DNA from: Hippasteria phrygiana
Lineage: Eukaryota > Echinodermata > Asteroidea > Valvatida > Goniasteridae
Assembly (NCBI GenBank): GCA_037893225.1
Contig: JAZGUH010000408.1
Coordinates: forward strand, 578,236-642,235
Length of the DNA: 64,000 bases
Reading direction: 5' to 3'
A model generated the notes under the pieces. That model was not told where the DNA came from. It did no database searches and saw nothing but the letters and a program-made list of their open reading frames with translations. A program made the translations under genes and the position numbers. Below are positions 49,801 to 60,150 of this stretch, piece by piece. Each line of letters begins with the position of its first letter. Position 1 is the stretch's first letter.

Positions 49801-50816
49801 GCGCAATGAACTAGGCACCTTTGCATGAAATTAAATATTCAAATCTTCGAATTAGGCAACGATGTTATATATGAGTGAGGAAATTTGCTAAATTGCATTG
49901 TTCTGTTGGCAGTTATCATATAGAATGCGATTACTCGTTAGTCAAAATTATGAAACCACGATGCAGTGGTTACAGCCGTTCAATCTTACGTGGTGGCAGA
50001 GTGCTTCAAATATCCGGACGACCTTGCATAATTATGTTCTTTAGCAAGGCACTTAGCAGTTATTGGTTCCGCGTCTACCCAAATGTAATTGGGATACTTC
50101 AGTGGTGAAAATTCTAGTACTGTACGTAATTTGATTTCGGCCAGACGTACAAAAATGGCCGCACTTTTGTCGTGTAGGTTGCCGGGAAGGTTAAATTACT
50201 TTTGTCACTTACCACAGATAGTACTATACATGCTTTAGCTTAGGTGCTTGTAAACAAATGCGCTGTGATTTCCAGTTATTGTGTATAACTTGCTTATGTT
50301 TCCACAGCTCAGTACTATCTCGCCACCATCATACTCGTCTCTGGTTCTACAGCGATGGCGGTTTTTGTATTGTGGCTCCACTATCGCCTACCCGGTTCCA
50401 AGCCAGTGCCATCATGGCTCCGCACTTTCGCCTTCAACTACGTTGCCAAGATGCTCTGCCTAACGTCCGTAATCAAGGCGGCGCAACCTTCACCCAACTC
50501 GAAAGTCCTGGAGAACAACCACAGGGACAACAGCTTCGAGACGAACGGCAACAGCATATCCATCGAGACCTTACCTATCTTGATCCCTGAGAGAATTGAA
50601 AGGGACGTGAACTGCATCCTGGACGAGCTCAAGTTCATGACGGGCCGGACGAAGGACTCGGTTATAGAGGAGGAGATCATGACGGAGTGGAAGTACGTGG
50701 CCATGGTCTTCGACCGGTTGTTTATGTGGCTGTTCCTAATCACCACTTCCATGACTACAGTAGGAATTCTGTGCCAACCAAAGCCGTACACTTTGCGAGA
50801 AGACTTATACCTTTAA
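37759..50816 (+). CDS. Gene B: nicotinic acetylcholine receptor alpha-type subunit (six exons, spliced)
   Basis: Joined exons 37759-37822, 46897-47036, 47767-47811, 48513-48622, 49131-49666 and 50308-50816 give 1404 nt, an open frame of 467 residues with consistent phases. Signal peptide about 1-21; Cys-loop C153 to C167; loop B GSWTY (172-176); loop [15 protein letters not shown] (214-227), nearly the textbook alpha7/alpha9 sequence; TM1 about 236-258; TM2 from GEK at 264-266; TM3 from about 299; MA helix and TM4 (about 433-453). It has an acidic Asp, not Glu, at TM2 position 20', a conservative change. Intron 1 is 9.1 kb and full of transposons; the other introns are 0.5-0.73 kb. This is the most canonical of the three genes and the best candidate for a functional ligand-binding subunit. 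Confidence 0.95.
38262..39227. mobile_element. TIR element of about 966 bp with a protein-coding fragment inside
   Basis: Left end TTAAAGGGTTGGTGCAATG and right end CATTGCACCCACCCTTTAA are inverted with one mismatch, and the outer AT-rich arms are also roughly complementary. The middle third is GC-richer and holds an acidic coding fragment on the minus strand (38706-38864). In intron 1 of gene B. Confidence 0.7.
38706..38864 (-). pseudogene. Acidic coding fragment with RPYMYEPE motif
   Basis: Minus strand reads [20 protein letters not shown] then PYMYEPE, then after a 1-base shift [20 protein letters not shown], ending at a possible donor GATTG|GTAGGC. An acidic, Ser-rich segment around a PYxxEP motif resembles the N-terminus of P2X7-C-domain ('P2X purinoceptor 7-like') proteins that are repetitive in several invertebrate genomes. 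That match is from memory of the pattern and is tentative. Confidence 0.35.
39777..39802. repeat. (AT)n microsatellite
   Basis: About 13 AT units in intron 1 of gene B. Confidence 0.9.
40341..40509. repeat. Perfect 35-bp inverted repeat around a 3 x 21-bp tandem
   Basis: 40341-40375 (AAGCACTTATCCAGAACCAC...) is exactly inverted at 40475-40509. Between them CCTTATTGAATAGGCACA(A/T)G-type units repeat three times (40400-40420, 40421-40441, 40442-40462). Confidence 0.9.
40855..41912. mobile_element. 1058-bp TIR transposon with 9-bp target duplication, carrying a helicase exon
   Basis: TAGACTTGAAATCAAGTCG (40855-40873) is matched exactly by its reverse complement at 41894-41912, and the similarity continues imperfectly to about 40921 and 41845 (GTCCGCaGGCGCC type). 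Direct repeats GGATTATCC flank both ends exactly (40846-40854 and 41913-41921). A 9-bp duplication is typical of Mutator-like elements, though the terminal bases allow 7-9 bp. Inside, on the minus strand, is a RecQ-like helicase exon and no recognisable transposase. Confidence 0.85.
41234..41461 (-). CDS. RecQ-like helicase N-terminal exon (fragment inside a TIR element)
   Basis: 76 codons from ATG 41461: a Ser/Gly-rich start, then [17 protein letters not shown] (Q-containing motif 0) and [15 protein letters not shown], the Walker A/motif I pattern of RecQ-family ATP-dependent helicases (TGxGKSLxYxLP). It ends CATCAAG|GTAGGA, a plausible phase-0 donor. No DEAH or later motifs lie downstream within the element. 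Either a captured host or transposon gene fragment, or the first exon of a gene otherwise lost. Catalysis is impossible from this piece alone. Confidence 0.65.
42434..42866. mobile_element. 433-bp TIR element built of TTGCG/CGCAA words
   Basis: The first 26 bases (TTGCCCACCAACTGCGTTAG and on) are perfectly inverted at 42841-42866. The interior has a TTGCG or CGCAA word roughly every 10-15 bases on both strands. The long Ala/Gln/Cys-rich frames here on both strands are by-products of this composition, not genes. Confidence 0.85.
42894..43141. mobile_element. hAT-like MITE with exact 8-bp target duplication
   Basis: TTGCGGAT occurs at 42886-42893 and 43142-43149, directly flanking the element. 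Ends CAGCAGTGTAGCCAGG and (inverted) CAGTGGGGTAGCTAA fit a CAGTGGxGTAGC terminus. It contains an 18-bp tandem (GCGACTGGGGGAAGGTGT) and G/C runs. The same family, inverted, occurs at 8982-9178. Confidence 0.85.
43940..44650 (+). mobile_element. Mariner-like transposase remnant, copy 2
   Basis: Frames in order: [76 protein letters not shown]-type linker, HDNAPAH-equivalent, [20 protein letters not shown] and [23 protein letters not shown] and HDN-type motifs place it in the mariner-like group. A stop after KQQSS and several frameshifts make it inactive; the N-terminal DNA-binding part is missing. It shares sequence with copy 1 at 35938. In intron 1 of gene B, same strand. Confidence 0.8.
45352..45630 (-). 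mobile_element. tRNA-derived SINE, copy 2 (tandem unit 1)
   Basis: Minus-strand B box GGATTCGAA (inverted GGATTCGAAGC) and A box TAGCTTAGTTGGTAGAGC at 45402-45469, followed by the GGGTTTTATGACTTCTG block. Flank TTCGTCAAACAACCCACAAG recurs at 45630 and 45928. Confidence 0.75.
45631..45930 (-). mobile_element. tRNA-derived SINE, copy 3 (tandem unit 2)
   Basis: Same unit as 45352-45630, with the complete GAAAACTGGCAGAGGCGGGA start that unit 1 lacks. A third partial flank (45928-45990) follows, so the SINE and its flank were duplicated in tandem with a period near 280-300 bases. Confidence 0.8.
46897..47036 (+). CDS. Gene B exon 2
   Basis: 140 nt between TAACAG| and |GTAAAT. It encodes [20 protein letters not shown] and ALQQIIEM, the N-terminal helix and first strands of the ligand-binding domain. 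A glycosylation sequon NTT is present. Confidence 0.93.
47767..47811 (+). CDS. Gene B exon 3: 45-nt exon
   Basis: Encodes [15 protein letters not shown] between GCAG| and |GTGAGT; the family mini-exon. Confidence 0.94.
47964..48208. mobile_element. MITE with GGGCCCAATTTCATGGCTCT ends, intron 3 of gene B
   Basis: GGGCCCAATTTCATGGCTCT at the left and AGAGCCATGAAATTGGGCCC at the right are perfect inverted repeats, extending to GCTTAGC/GTTAGC. Internal TTAGCG/GCGCTAA words. Confidence 0.85.
48513..48622 (+). CDS. Gene B exon 4: loops D and A
   Basis: 110 nt between GACAG| and |GTAAGA. It encodes [16 protein letters not shown] and [10 protein letters not shown]. Confidence 0.94.
49131..49666 (+). 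CDS. Gene B exon 5: Cys-loop to TM2
   Basis: 536 nt between CCCAG| and |GTAAGA. It contains [15 protein letters not shown], sequon NSS (185-187), the loop C Cys pair, TM1 and TM2. Sequence upstream of 49131 in the same frame is intron, and so is sequence after 49666. Confidence 0.96.
50308..50816 (+). CDS. Gene B exon 6: TM3, cytoplasmic loop, TM4, stop
   Basis: Acceptor CCACAG| then [17 protein letters not shown] (TM3), [15 protein letters not shown], a cytoplasmic loop of about 115 residues, [20 protein letters not shown] (MA helix leading into TM4), and a stop at 50814-50816. It is a single uninterrupted exon, which matters for judging gene C. Confidence 0.95.
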
Positions 50817-50952
50817 AAGATGCACAAAGTACCCACGAGCGTCTCAAAAGCTATATATTCCACTCAATGGACTGTCCGCTTTCTATATTGTCATGCATGG
50901 TCCAGTGGCATGGTGGAACTGGGTGCACTAATCTTCGAATATTGGTCCGACT

Positions 50953-51315
50953 TAAGGCCGGTTCATACTCGCTGCGGATTCACTGCGTACGCAGCTCGCT
51001 GGTCTATTTTTGGCGGTCGTAAAAACCCCATGAGTACGGTATTTTACGGGAGACGTCGGGGTGCCGCGGTGGCTCTGGCAGCCAAGCGAAACGGCCGCAA
51101 TGTGTTTGTGCAGTCAAGCGTAACATATACACAATAATCCAACAATGGATTGAAACTGCACAAACAGCGGCCAAAGGCGTCATCCGGGCTGGTAGCACTG
51201 TTTTTTTTGTGTCATATGGCGTCATCCGTATAGACTAATCCAACGAGCAAAATTAGAAGCCATCTTTGGGTACCCAATCGGGCGGTACTGCGCTCGCGCG
51301 CGCGTCATACGCGTT
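50953..51315. mobile_element. AAGGCCGGTTCATACTCGC element, copy interrupted by repeat X
   Basis: Left part 50953-51025 matches the inverted right end of 53935-54657 (GCTCGCTGGTCxATTTTTxGCGG). After repeat X, 51233-51315 matches 54281-54365 (AAAATTAGAAGC, CGCTCGCG). It lies just downstream of the gene B stop. Confidence 0.65.
51038..51234. repeat. Dispersed repeat X, copy 2 (nested)
   Basis: Same order of blocks as 12395-12604. It splits an element of the AAGGCCGGTTCATACTCGC family whose halves lie at 50953-51025 and 51235-51315. Confidence 0.8.
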
Positions 51316-51329
51316 CTTACTTTTGATAT

Positions 51330-52298
51330 GGGTTATTCCATAAAATAGGGTACCAACTTGCGACATTTTGACCCAAAATGGAAAAATTCATTGAGACGGG
51401 ATTCATTAATAATTTTCACTATAACTTACAGATATTGACATTCCTCATTAATTGTAGCCAAAATCAGACATTTTTTACTCCAGATATGCCAAAATATCAT
51501 GTCAAAACCCATTCACGGTTTCACGTGTAAAGGGGACACCAAATTAGTTTTCTGCTTATTTTTGTGATAATTCATGCTGAATGTGATATGTTTATTTTAG
51601 AATGTATTTTTTGTCTTACCCAGGATAACAAATCAAGGTTTATTGTGAAAAATTACTTGATTACACACAAAATAACAATTCGGTGCATAATTGCGTATAG
51701 GGACACCATTTGGTGTCCCATTTACACGTGAAACCTAGTAAATGGCCCCCAAAATAAATGGGGCATGTAATTAATTGTGATAGATCTGGATTTGCCAGTA
51801 AACCCAATTATCTTCATATTACTCAGAAACATTACACAAATTTCCTGTGTAAAAGGGACACCAAAAAAGTGTGTCTTGTTTACACGTGAAACGTTCGGGC
51901 TTACGCACTGCGAATCTCGCTTAACAAGCTATTAATTCATTTAAATATAGTTCAATGTTTAAGCAGTTTTAACTTGCTTTAACATAATGAAGGGCAATTT
52001 TTCATACACATACATGTTGTATGCGCACATGGTAGTATTTGAGAACCAAAACAACGCATTTCAACAACAGTTTTTAAAATGTCGCAGCTTTGGTGTTTCT
52101 TTTACACGTGAAACAGTGAAATATTAAGGACAGCATACTGTCAGGAAATTAGTCAGATGTTTTATTCAGATATTTAGGTACAGGTACTATAATTTGAGCA
52201 ACTAAAATCATTTGTATATAATCACTGTTCGTAATACAAGGGAAACAAATATCACAATGTAAAGAGGGACACCGGCCCCCACATTTATGGAATCACCC
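51330..52298. mobile_element. TIR element with repeated TTTACACGTGAAAC and GGGACACC boxes
   Basis: Ends TGGGTTATTCCATAAA and TTTATGGAATCACCC are inverted. TTTACACGTGAAAC or its inverse occurs near 51520, 51720, 51880 and 52100, and GGGACACC occurs near 51533, 51700, 51853 and 52265, often paired as hairpins. No long open frame. Confidence 0.75.
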
Positions 52299-52455
52299 AC
52301 ATTTGCGTTTGTATTCTATACAGTTGCGTTATCGAAGCCGATACGCCGAAACCCGAAACGCACAATCAGTAAATTAACGTTTCATTGTTGCTTTGCGCAA
52401 ACAACGCAAACGCGTGCGTATATCTGCTGTAGATGATTTTTGCCGTGACGTTTGA

Positions 52456-52596
52456 ATGCCGGTTCATACTTCACGCGAATTTGAGGGCCAAGCGAATTTG
52501 TCTGGGTAACGGCGAACGTCACAATGAAATAACTACTGTCGACGTAACAACATTCGCTCCGTTTTCGCATTCGCGTGAAGTATGAACCGACCTTTA
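52456..52596. mobile_element. Small GGTTCATACTTCACGCGAAT element
   Basis: GGTTCATACTTCACGCGAAT at the left, ATTCGCGTGAAGTATGAACC at the right; same family ends as 53935-54657. A lone right end (GCGAGTATGAATCGGGCGGC) lies at 52855-52880. Confidence 0.75.
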
Positions 52597-53703
52597 TAAC
52601 CGCCATTGACGCGCTTAAGTTGTTTGCGTATGTTGTACTTCCGCGTTACATTTAGAGTACACTTTTAAAATTCACTCTATCTAATTTCATTATGTTCTAC
52701 AAACACGCACACGATTTCAAAATGCCTGCGCGCAGAGGGGATTTAAATTATCTCCGCGGGTAAGATGAGGAGTTAGCGTTCAAGTGATTGAATATAGCTC
52801 TATGGTATGAACGCTCTATCCGATAATCGAATGTGTGGATGCGCACACGCAGTCGCAGCGAGTATGAATCGGGCGGCCTTTACAAGGTGCACGTGTACGT
52901 GTCCTACATCAATATACTTTTTGAATTTTGTTTCTGTCCAACCAGTGGAAAATCGCATTACATGAAGGTAGAACTTGCCACGGCTCAGGGTGTTTGCATT
53001 GGTGGCAGTAGGTTGCTTGTTATCCCAAGAGGTTGAAGAGTAGTGGTCAACCAACCACTTCACGATCACTTTTATCACTTTGTATGCAAACGTCTTGGTA
53101 CCAAACAATGACTATTCTAGCGACAGACTCATTATTGGTCTGTCTTTATCAGTGTGAATGGTGGATTGATCGGAAGGTGAGGTAATATTTGTATTAATAT
53201 TTTGGTTTTCAGTTTGCAATATTTTAAAAACGTCGTAAATCGAAATGTCTCTTTTCCTTCACAAGACCACATGATTGTAGGTCCCAGCTCAGCCCAGTTA
53301 GAAAACCAAAAGATTTCATAAAATTGGACGCTGCATACTTTGTAGCTCATGCCTGATGGGAGTAGGCCTATGTGTTCTCTTTTCGCCAAATCTAATTGGA
53401 TTATGAGATCAACTTACGCGCTCTGTAGTAACGCTATACTCTCCACCATTATTTCATTTCTGACAAATTGATTGCGTAAAAATAAGTAGGCAACCAGTGT
53501 GAACGGTCAGTCAAGTAACACATTGTTTCAAAATTATTTAAACAACTTAAACCGCCGAGGGCAATAGCTGTTCCGTGCTAAGTCTATTAGCACAGTTGAA
53601 AATGCATCGGAATTGTTACAAAAGAATTCAAGACGAACAGAATCTTTCATGCACAAGACGAACGTTTGACTTTGCTACTTCTTGATAGAGATATCCTGCA
53701 TGC

Positions 53704-53930
53704 AGTGGCCTAACTACGGGATGGGGGGGGGGGGGGGGCACGGGGGCGGCACCTGCCCTAGATGACGTCCGTGCCCAAAGGTGCCCCCATTTTACATTTT
53801 TAAATGAACAACAAATTCTACAAGACGTTCATTTACTTTCAAGTAGTTCGTTTACTTTCAGTGCCCTCTTAAAAAAGGTGTGCACCCCAGGTACCGTACC
53901 CCCTCCCGAAGTTTCACCCCAAATTAAGGC
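53704..53930. mobile_element. Fragment with CAGTGGCCTAACTACGGG end
   Basis: Resembles the CAGTGGCGTAGC family at its left end, then a G run and CACGGGGGCGGCACC. The right boundary was not found; it abuts the 53935 element. Confidence 0.4.
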
Positions 53931-53934
53931 CAGT

Positions 53935-54657
53935 TCATACTCGCTGTATGATTGTCGGATGGAGCGTTCATACTTGGCAAAAGTATGAACTCGATTACGC
54001 CAAATGTTAAATATTAAATATTAATATTTAATAGCGAGGTTTCGTTAGCGCACCGTTAGAGAGACGACTACGTTTAGTTCCCGTGACCTCATCAGTTTTT
54101 GCGCTTGTTTGACGTTTTCTTCACTCATCCTAAACGTAATCACCTTGTTTACACGGATAGCGGTCGCACTCCACGTAAGTGAGGAACGGATAAAACCAAC
54201 GAAAATGTTTCACTAATTTTTGTCGGGTACCGTAAAGAACTAATCGTCGGCGTATGCACTAACCGTGCGTTAACGAAACATCTCTATAGACGAATCCGGC
54301 GACCAAAATTAGAAGCATTTACTGCGGTGGTATCACGCTCGCGTGCGTATTTTACGCACGCGTTCGATGCAGCTTCGACCAACAGGGTGTTTACAACTTG
54401 CCAAAATGCGCGCGCGACTGAAATTAAAGAACGCGCGCATCCTGCACGCGAGCGCGGCATCACTGTAAAAATGGCGTCGGCGAATTCCTGTATATGTCCG
54501 ACTACGCATACGATTAGTGTGTACGCACTTTCAAAAAAATTCAAAAGTGCGCGTACACATACGAACTTTGTTTACGCACTGCGTGTTCTTTTGCGCACTG
54601 GGGACCGCTAAAAATGGACCAGCGAGCTGCGTACGCAGCGAGTATGAACCGGCCTTT
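53935..54657. mobile_element. AAGGCCGGTTCATACTCGC element, full copy
   Basis: AAGGCCAGTTCATACTCGCTG-type left end (53936) and CAGCGAGTATGAACCGGCCT right end. The interior holds many GCGCGC/ACGCAC words and TTACGCACG repeats. The open frames near 54284-54611 on both strands are by-products. Confidence 0.75.
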
Positions 54658-54699
54658 ATGTCACTGACTACATGTACGTGTAGGCCTAATATATAATGT

Positions 54700-56439
54700 T
54701 AAAATTCTTTTGTGATGCATACCGGTACCTCATAACTTGACAACTGCGTGTACTCAGTGAGAAGTAAAAATAATACATGATTAAATATAGTTTATATTGG
54801 AAACATGTATCCTGACTTTTGTTTCGCCCTTTTGGCACGCGACAGATAGACAGAACGCTTATATAACCCCCTATGCATTTTACTGGGAAGTGTCCTTAAC
54901 CTGTCAAAATCCAACACTGTGCAGTATACCCTATGGTACATTCTTTGGGGCATCATAGCTCAATGTAAAGTAATGGTGCCAAGGCGCTACAGTCCTGAAC
55001 CATCAACATTCAACATAACCTGCTGTTGGAGTTTGTAAGGCTTGCGGTAGTTAGGGTTAATTAATACAGCGAACTTTTTTGGTGAACGTTGATGGTGACA
55101 TTTGCTAAACTATACTTGTGTCATTTTTAATTCTTTGAAAGGGCACTTTTCAGGTTACAGATTATAAAAAATAACTGATGATAAATGTGTATATCAGAAA
55201 GTGTTTTTCCGAGTTTTATCTTGTGTACCGTGGCCGTCTTTGCCAAAAAGAAGGAATGTAATTTTCATTGAGATAAGGATGTCAGGGCTTTATTTGCAGT
55301 CCGCGGGTGACAAATCTTTAATTCCAACTCAAATTTCTCATGCAGTTTGCAGGAAAGCAAAAATCGTTTGAAAATCCTTTCACACAGTTATTGCTACAAT
55401 ATTGTTAAAGACCATAACCAGTCGATTGTTCGAATATTTTTAATTTAATGTAATCGTTGTCTTAGTACCCCGTATTTATTACTGTTGTACGGAGTAAATT
55501 GAGCATGATAATATAATAGTTATTTTTGTTTTTGTCTAAAACTGTGAGGATAAATATAAGACAGTAGCTTACAATGAAATTCTTCAATGGGATGCGACAG
55601 CTAGAGACGTGTTTCACAGTTTTCACTATTGCGTAGCAATATATGATATAAAGAGGAATAAACTGGATTCCCCGCACGGTTGCTATTTACACAAACAATT
55701 TGACACAGTCGTCATTCTTTTTTCATTTTGTTACTGTTTTAATTTCTTTTGTTTAAGAGAAGTAGACACATAGGGGAAATTCTTAGTTGACTTTCTTATC
55801 TTTTGAGCTATCACACTAAGAAAAAGACCCCTCTTGGTTTGATTCATAACATAGCTCAAATGATTCACCCACACGTGTACGGACTTTAACGGCCCGAATG
55901 AATTGTCCAAACAACAATGGATACTGAAAACAGGTGTAGACAGCTGGTAACGTCTTTTATGGAAGAATGGGTGATGATGGGTAACTGGGAATCAACGGCA
56001 TTCGCGAGTATCTATTCCAATGCACCGGGTATTTACATGCACCACCGAAAACAACTGTGTGGACTCTTGGGGTTGACTGGCGAGTTTTGTCAGTGCCACT
56101 TAGCGCCGAAGCATATACGTGATAACCGATGTATGTGTTCTAGTATTGCAGAGCGAGACACGAACAATTGCCCCATCAAATTTCAGCCTTTGGTTTGTGC
56201 TAATTCTAGGGGAAATGGGGATTTCTTTTTAGCCAAGTGGTAAGCTAAAAACAACCAACGACAGTATGCACCGGCACTCATTTGCATGACTGCCACTGTA
56301 GTTGCTCAATACGTGCATTACAGACTGTTAATTCACGGCATGCAGAGAGTGGCCGTGCATTATTCTTTAAAGAGGTTGGAAGTTACCAAAATTGTAACCC
56401 CCCATCTTCGATTATCAGTTGTCACGCTGCTGGTTTGCA
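54700..56439. other. Intergenic region between genes B and C
   Basis: AT-rich. A 108-codon plus-strand frame at 55917-56243 has several Cys but no recognisable family and no neighbour support. The gene C promoter is expected here. Confidence 0.4.
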
Positions 56440-56494
56440 ATGCTGTGTTGGTGTGCTATAGTAACGCAGTTGGTCTTATCCCTATGGGTGACTG
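56440..56494 (+). CDS. Gene C exon 1: probable signal peptide
   Basis: Encodes MLCWCAIVTQLVLSLWVT with a hydrophobic core, then G|GTAAGTAC in phase 1, the phase required by exon 2. It overlaps a longer, unrelated frame. Supported by phase and signal character only. Confidence 0.6.
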
Positions 56495-56499
56495 GTAAG

Positions 56500-59400
56500 T
56501 ACATTTCTACTTTGTGGGATTACTCCTTTTGTGGGGGTTATCTTTATTAACTTGCAGTTTTGATATAATGACGACAATGTACTTCAGGACGTCTCCATCT
56601 CCCAGCTCGCATAGCTCCAACTGCGAAAGAGAGTAAGAATGTTCATTTCATTCATTCATATTTATTAAACCAATTTGCAGCTGAAAGCTGAATTGCATGG
56701 TTATTACATGAACTTAAAAGTAGAAATAATTAGAATTAAAACAATAAGAACTACACAATTGTAAAAATAGAAGAAAAAAGAAATATAATTATCAAATCAA
56801 AATAACTATTAAAGAACACGCAAAAAGGTCTATACAAATAATTATTGGTGGTTAAGAAATCTGGTTCAAAGGTTTTGTGACCTTTATAACCAAAATATTG
56901 TGATTTATAACGATCAAATCGTACAGTTAGTAAAAAAAAAATAGTTGGTTGCCCTTCGCGACCGACTCTAAAAGTCACAAAAGTCGGGTCGCGTTTTGGT
57001 TTTTTGAAGGAATTTTCAAAATCTCACGTTTTTCCGCACAAAATTAAAACATTTTATTGAAATCATTGTCTTTAAATACAGTTAGCCTACGACGGCACAA
57101 TCGTGCATTTTGTCATCCCACTTTTAAATACGCTTACTTTTTGCCTCCCGACTTCCGAGTTACCCGACATGTAGTATTGTTTTGATGTTTTCATGGATGG
57201 TAAAAAAAAAACATAAAAAGATATAATAATAAAGCAGCAATTTCTTTTTTTTTGGGGGGGGGGGGAGGGCTTAGAATACAAACATTATAATACAAACATT
57301 CGCTGGCCTTGGTGAACCATTAATAATTCAAATAGAGCCTCCTAAAATAGTACGCCCTCGCTTTTTAGAATTATCAACTCGACAGCAAAAGTAAACTTTA
57401 GGTATCAGATGCAGGGTATGGGGATGGAGACACAATTTTCCAGATGTGCGTTGGTCCTATACACGCCCCGTATGGTTGTACATGTTCTGTATATACTTCC
57501 GAGGACAAGAGGAGAAAGGAAATACAAAGAAACCTTTCAGTCCTCGCACTAAAGTCTTTTGTTGAAATCGGTCCTAGCAAGTAGAAATACGTGCTTAGTC
57601 TATGGGGTTGGGTTATATTAACCCTTGCTCTTGTTTACACCCAACGCTCTTCAATATTCGCCCCCCCCAAAAAAAAAAAAATAAAATAAAATACAATTCC
57701 TATGTATATTACATGGTCCTCCAATAACTGTCACATTATTTCAATGGGGAGTCCTTGTACGATCCAAGAAATGCCAAAGGAAACTGGAGGATAACTTGGT
57801 CATCATGATGTGAGTAAACAGTGTATTACACTGATAAGCAAAGCCACATGCCATAATCCTCTGGGGTGAGATGGAGGGTATAGGCTGTGAAGTAAAACAC
57901 TCTGTACTTTTGGAACACCGGGTTGATGTTACGTAGTGTTAAGTAATGCTGTTATGTTATAATAATTCAAATTGATATTTAACATTATAAAAAGTAACTA
58001 ATAATAAATACAATGGCAATTTTCAACAAGACTTGCTGGTCAAGTGAGCAACAACAATGACCGTACCAGCAACCCCCCAAGTGCCCTCCAATGCACTCCA
58101 GTAGAGCTTTGAAATCAATTGTCTGGTAAAGCAAAGAATCCTCCAATGCACTGCAGCTGGAGTGCATTGGCATGTACCACTGACTTGCAATTAACAACAC
58201 TCATAGAGCAAGGGTTAAAGGAACAATAGGAAACACAAAACATTGTCCTCGCAAGTATTGGGAAAGTACGAATTGGTGTGTTTTCTGTGTATTTCCAATT
58301 AAATTGGAGGAGCCACGAGCAAAAATCCAGGGGGATGGTTAAGGGTAATATGTTCCCTTCCCCTCCGCCTCTTTTTAAGACCCGGGGTTGGCCCTTACGA
58401 TCATCCCCAGAAATTCCAATATACGTGAAATGAAAGCATTTTTACAAAAGAAAACAACAGCAAAGAGTCACCCAAAAGTGTAATAAGTTCTGTACGCAGG
58501 ACCATGAGTTGTACTGTATACCTGATTTAATAGCGCCCCGTGTACCTTGCTATATCATCCACCACTAACGGGTACGGATTTATGCCAATGAATGGAGCTT
58601 TCAGAAGGTGATAAGAAAAATCGAAATATTTATTTCAGACCTGTGAAAGATTCTGCTATATGATCGAAACGTCAGGCCTCCCTGTTATCAATTGTATTCC
58701 TGACCTTAGCATCTGATTAACCCATAGTTAGTTATTAAAGTGCTATATAACTTTTCCATTTTGAATTCCTTGGGTCATTCCAGTTGGCAAGTCGTCTCTA
58801 TATAAAAGAGCAACTTCAATGATCCCAACTTTTTTAGGTTTTGATTTAATTGAGAAGAGCTATGTGAAAATAATAATACAGATACTTGTCAAGATCCCCA
58901 TCTTTGACGCCGGTTTTTATGTAAAAAAATGCATTTTTGTTGCCTTTATTTCCGCGAGTCTATCCCAGTTTCCTGAAAACGAGCGTGACGTCAAAGCATT
59001 TACATCTAATGAATATTCATTTATGACGTTTACTGTTGAAGCATGCAACAACGCGACACGTACCCATGCACATAACACTAATTAATCGCGTGCAGCTTTC
59101 TACGGTATACTTCATGTTTCTTTCATTTCTCAACAGCGCCACTAGCGGCCAATTTGTGGAAAGTTTTCATAAACTCGAAAGAAAATGGTAATAATTTCTC
59201 GCAAAATAGCACAACATTGAGACGCAAAACAAACATGATTTTGTAATTGATAAGTAATTTATTATATATTGAACACAATAACATTTAATTCTAACACTTT
59301 TAAAAACCTTTTTCAAAGTGAACAAAGAAACTGGCAGGAGCGGGATTCCAACATGCAACCTCCGGAATACCGTACCGGCGCTCTACCAACTGAGCTATCT

Positions 59401-60010
59401 TGCCATATGTTGGCGGTCTCCCAAATTGTCAGTATCTTTGTTCCGTTGGAGTTGCTCTTTAACATATCATTTGTTACTGCAAGTTGATTTTCAATCGTTA
59501 CGTATATTCTAACTTGGTCCCAAGTGGCACTCCAGAGCGTTTAAGCAAAAATTTGTCGATTTTGTTTTTAGGAAATAATACTTTGGAAAGATTTTACTTA
59601 AATACCCCGACCAAAATCGGTCAAGAACAGCAGAATCTTGGAAAATAACCAACCCTCCTTGATAACAACTGTCTAAACATGTGGCACAACCTGTATTTCA
59701 AGATTTATGTCAGCAAAATCTGTAAAAAATTAGGAAGAAATCAACATGTATGTGAACACTTTGAGTGACTGTACATGGTGCCAAGAACTTCTAACACAGA
59801 AAACACAAACTTTCTTCCCCTATATTGCACTAAAGTAAAATGTCCCCCAAAATTCTCAAAATTAAAGGTTGTGACAAGTGTTTATACAATTATGAACACA
59901 AATGGATGGTTATTTTCAAAGATTTGCTGTTCCTTACCGATTTTGGTGGGGGTATTAAAGTAAAATCTTTCCAATACTTTCTCTGACCTCTCAATTATTT
60001 ATTTCCGAAG
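56500..60010. other. Gene C intron 1
   Basis: Apart from the SINE fragment at 59320 and a short inverted repeat CCAATGCACTCCAG/CTGGAGTGCATTGG (58087 and 58156), nothing recognised. Confidence 0.4.
59320..59450 (-). mobile_element. tRNA-derived SINE, copy 4 (partial)
   Basis: AACTGGCAGGAGCGGGATTC, ACCGGCGCTCTACCAACTGA and GTCTCCCAAATTGTCAGTAT match copies 2 and 3; the 5' block is missing. In intron 1 of gene C. Confidence 0.75.
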
Positions 60011-60150
60011 GTATTGATGCAACACCGGACGATGAGCGCCTTTACACCGATCTGTTGTCCAGTCTCAACCCGATGGTTAGACCCATTGCTAATGGCAGCC
60101 GCCCTATAATGGTCACGGTTGGGGCGGCTATTCAAATGCTCGTAGAAATG
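60011..60150 (+). CDS. Gene C exon 2
   Basis: 140 nt between CCGAAG| and |GTAAGG. It encodes DERLYTDLLSSLNPMVRPIA and GAAIQMLVEM, matching exon 2 of genes A and B in size and pattern. Confidence 0.9.

Noticed and set aside
49021..49809. A 262-codon plus-strand frame
   Set aside because: Real exon is 49131-49666; both ends are intron read-through.
53935..54657. Overlapping frames on both strands near 54284-54611
   Set aside because: They lie within a GCGC-rich TIR element and have no domain.
55917..56243. 108-codon plus-strand frame with several Cys
   Set aside because: No recognisable family, signal or splice partner; within the length expected by chance in 64 kb.
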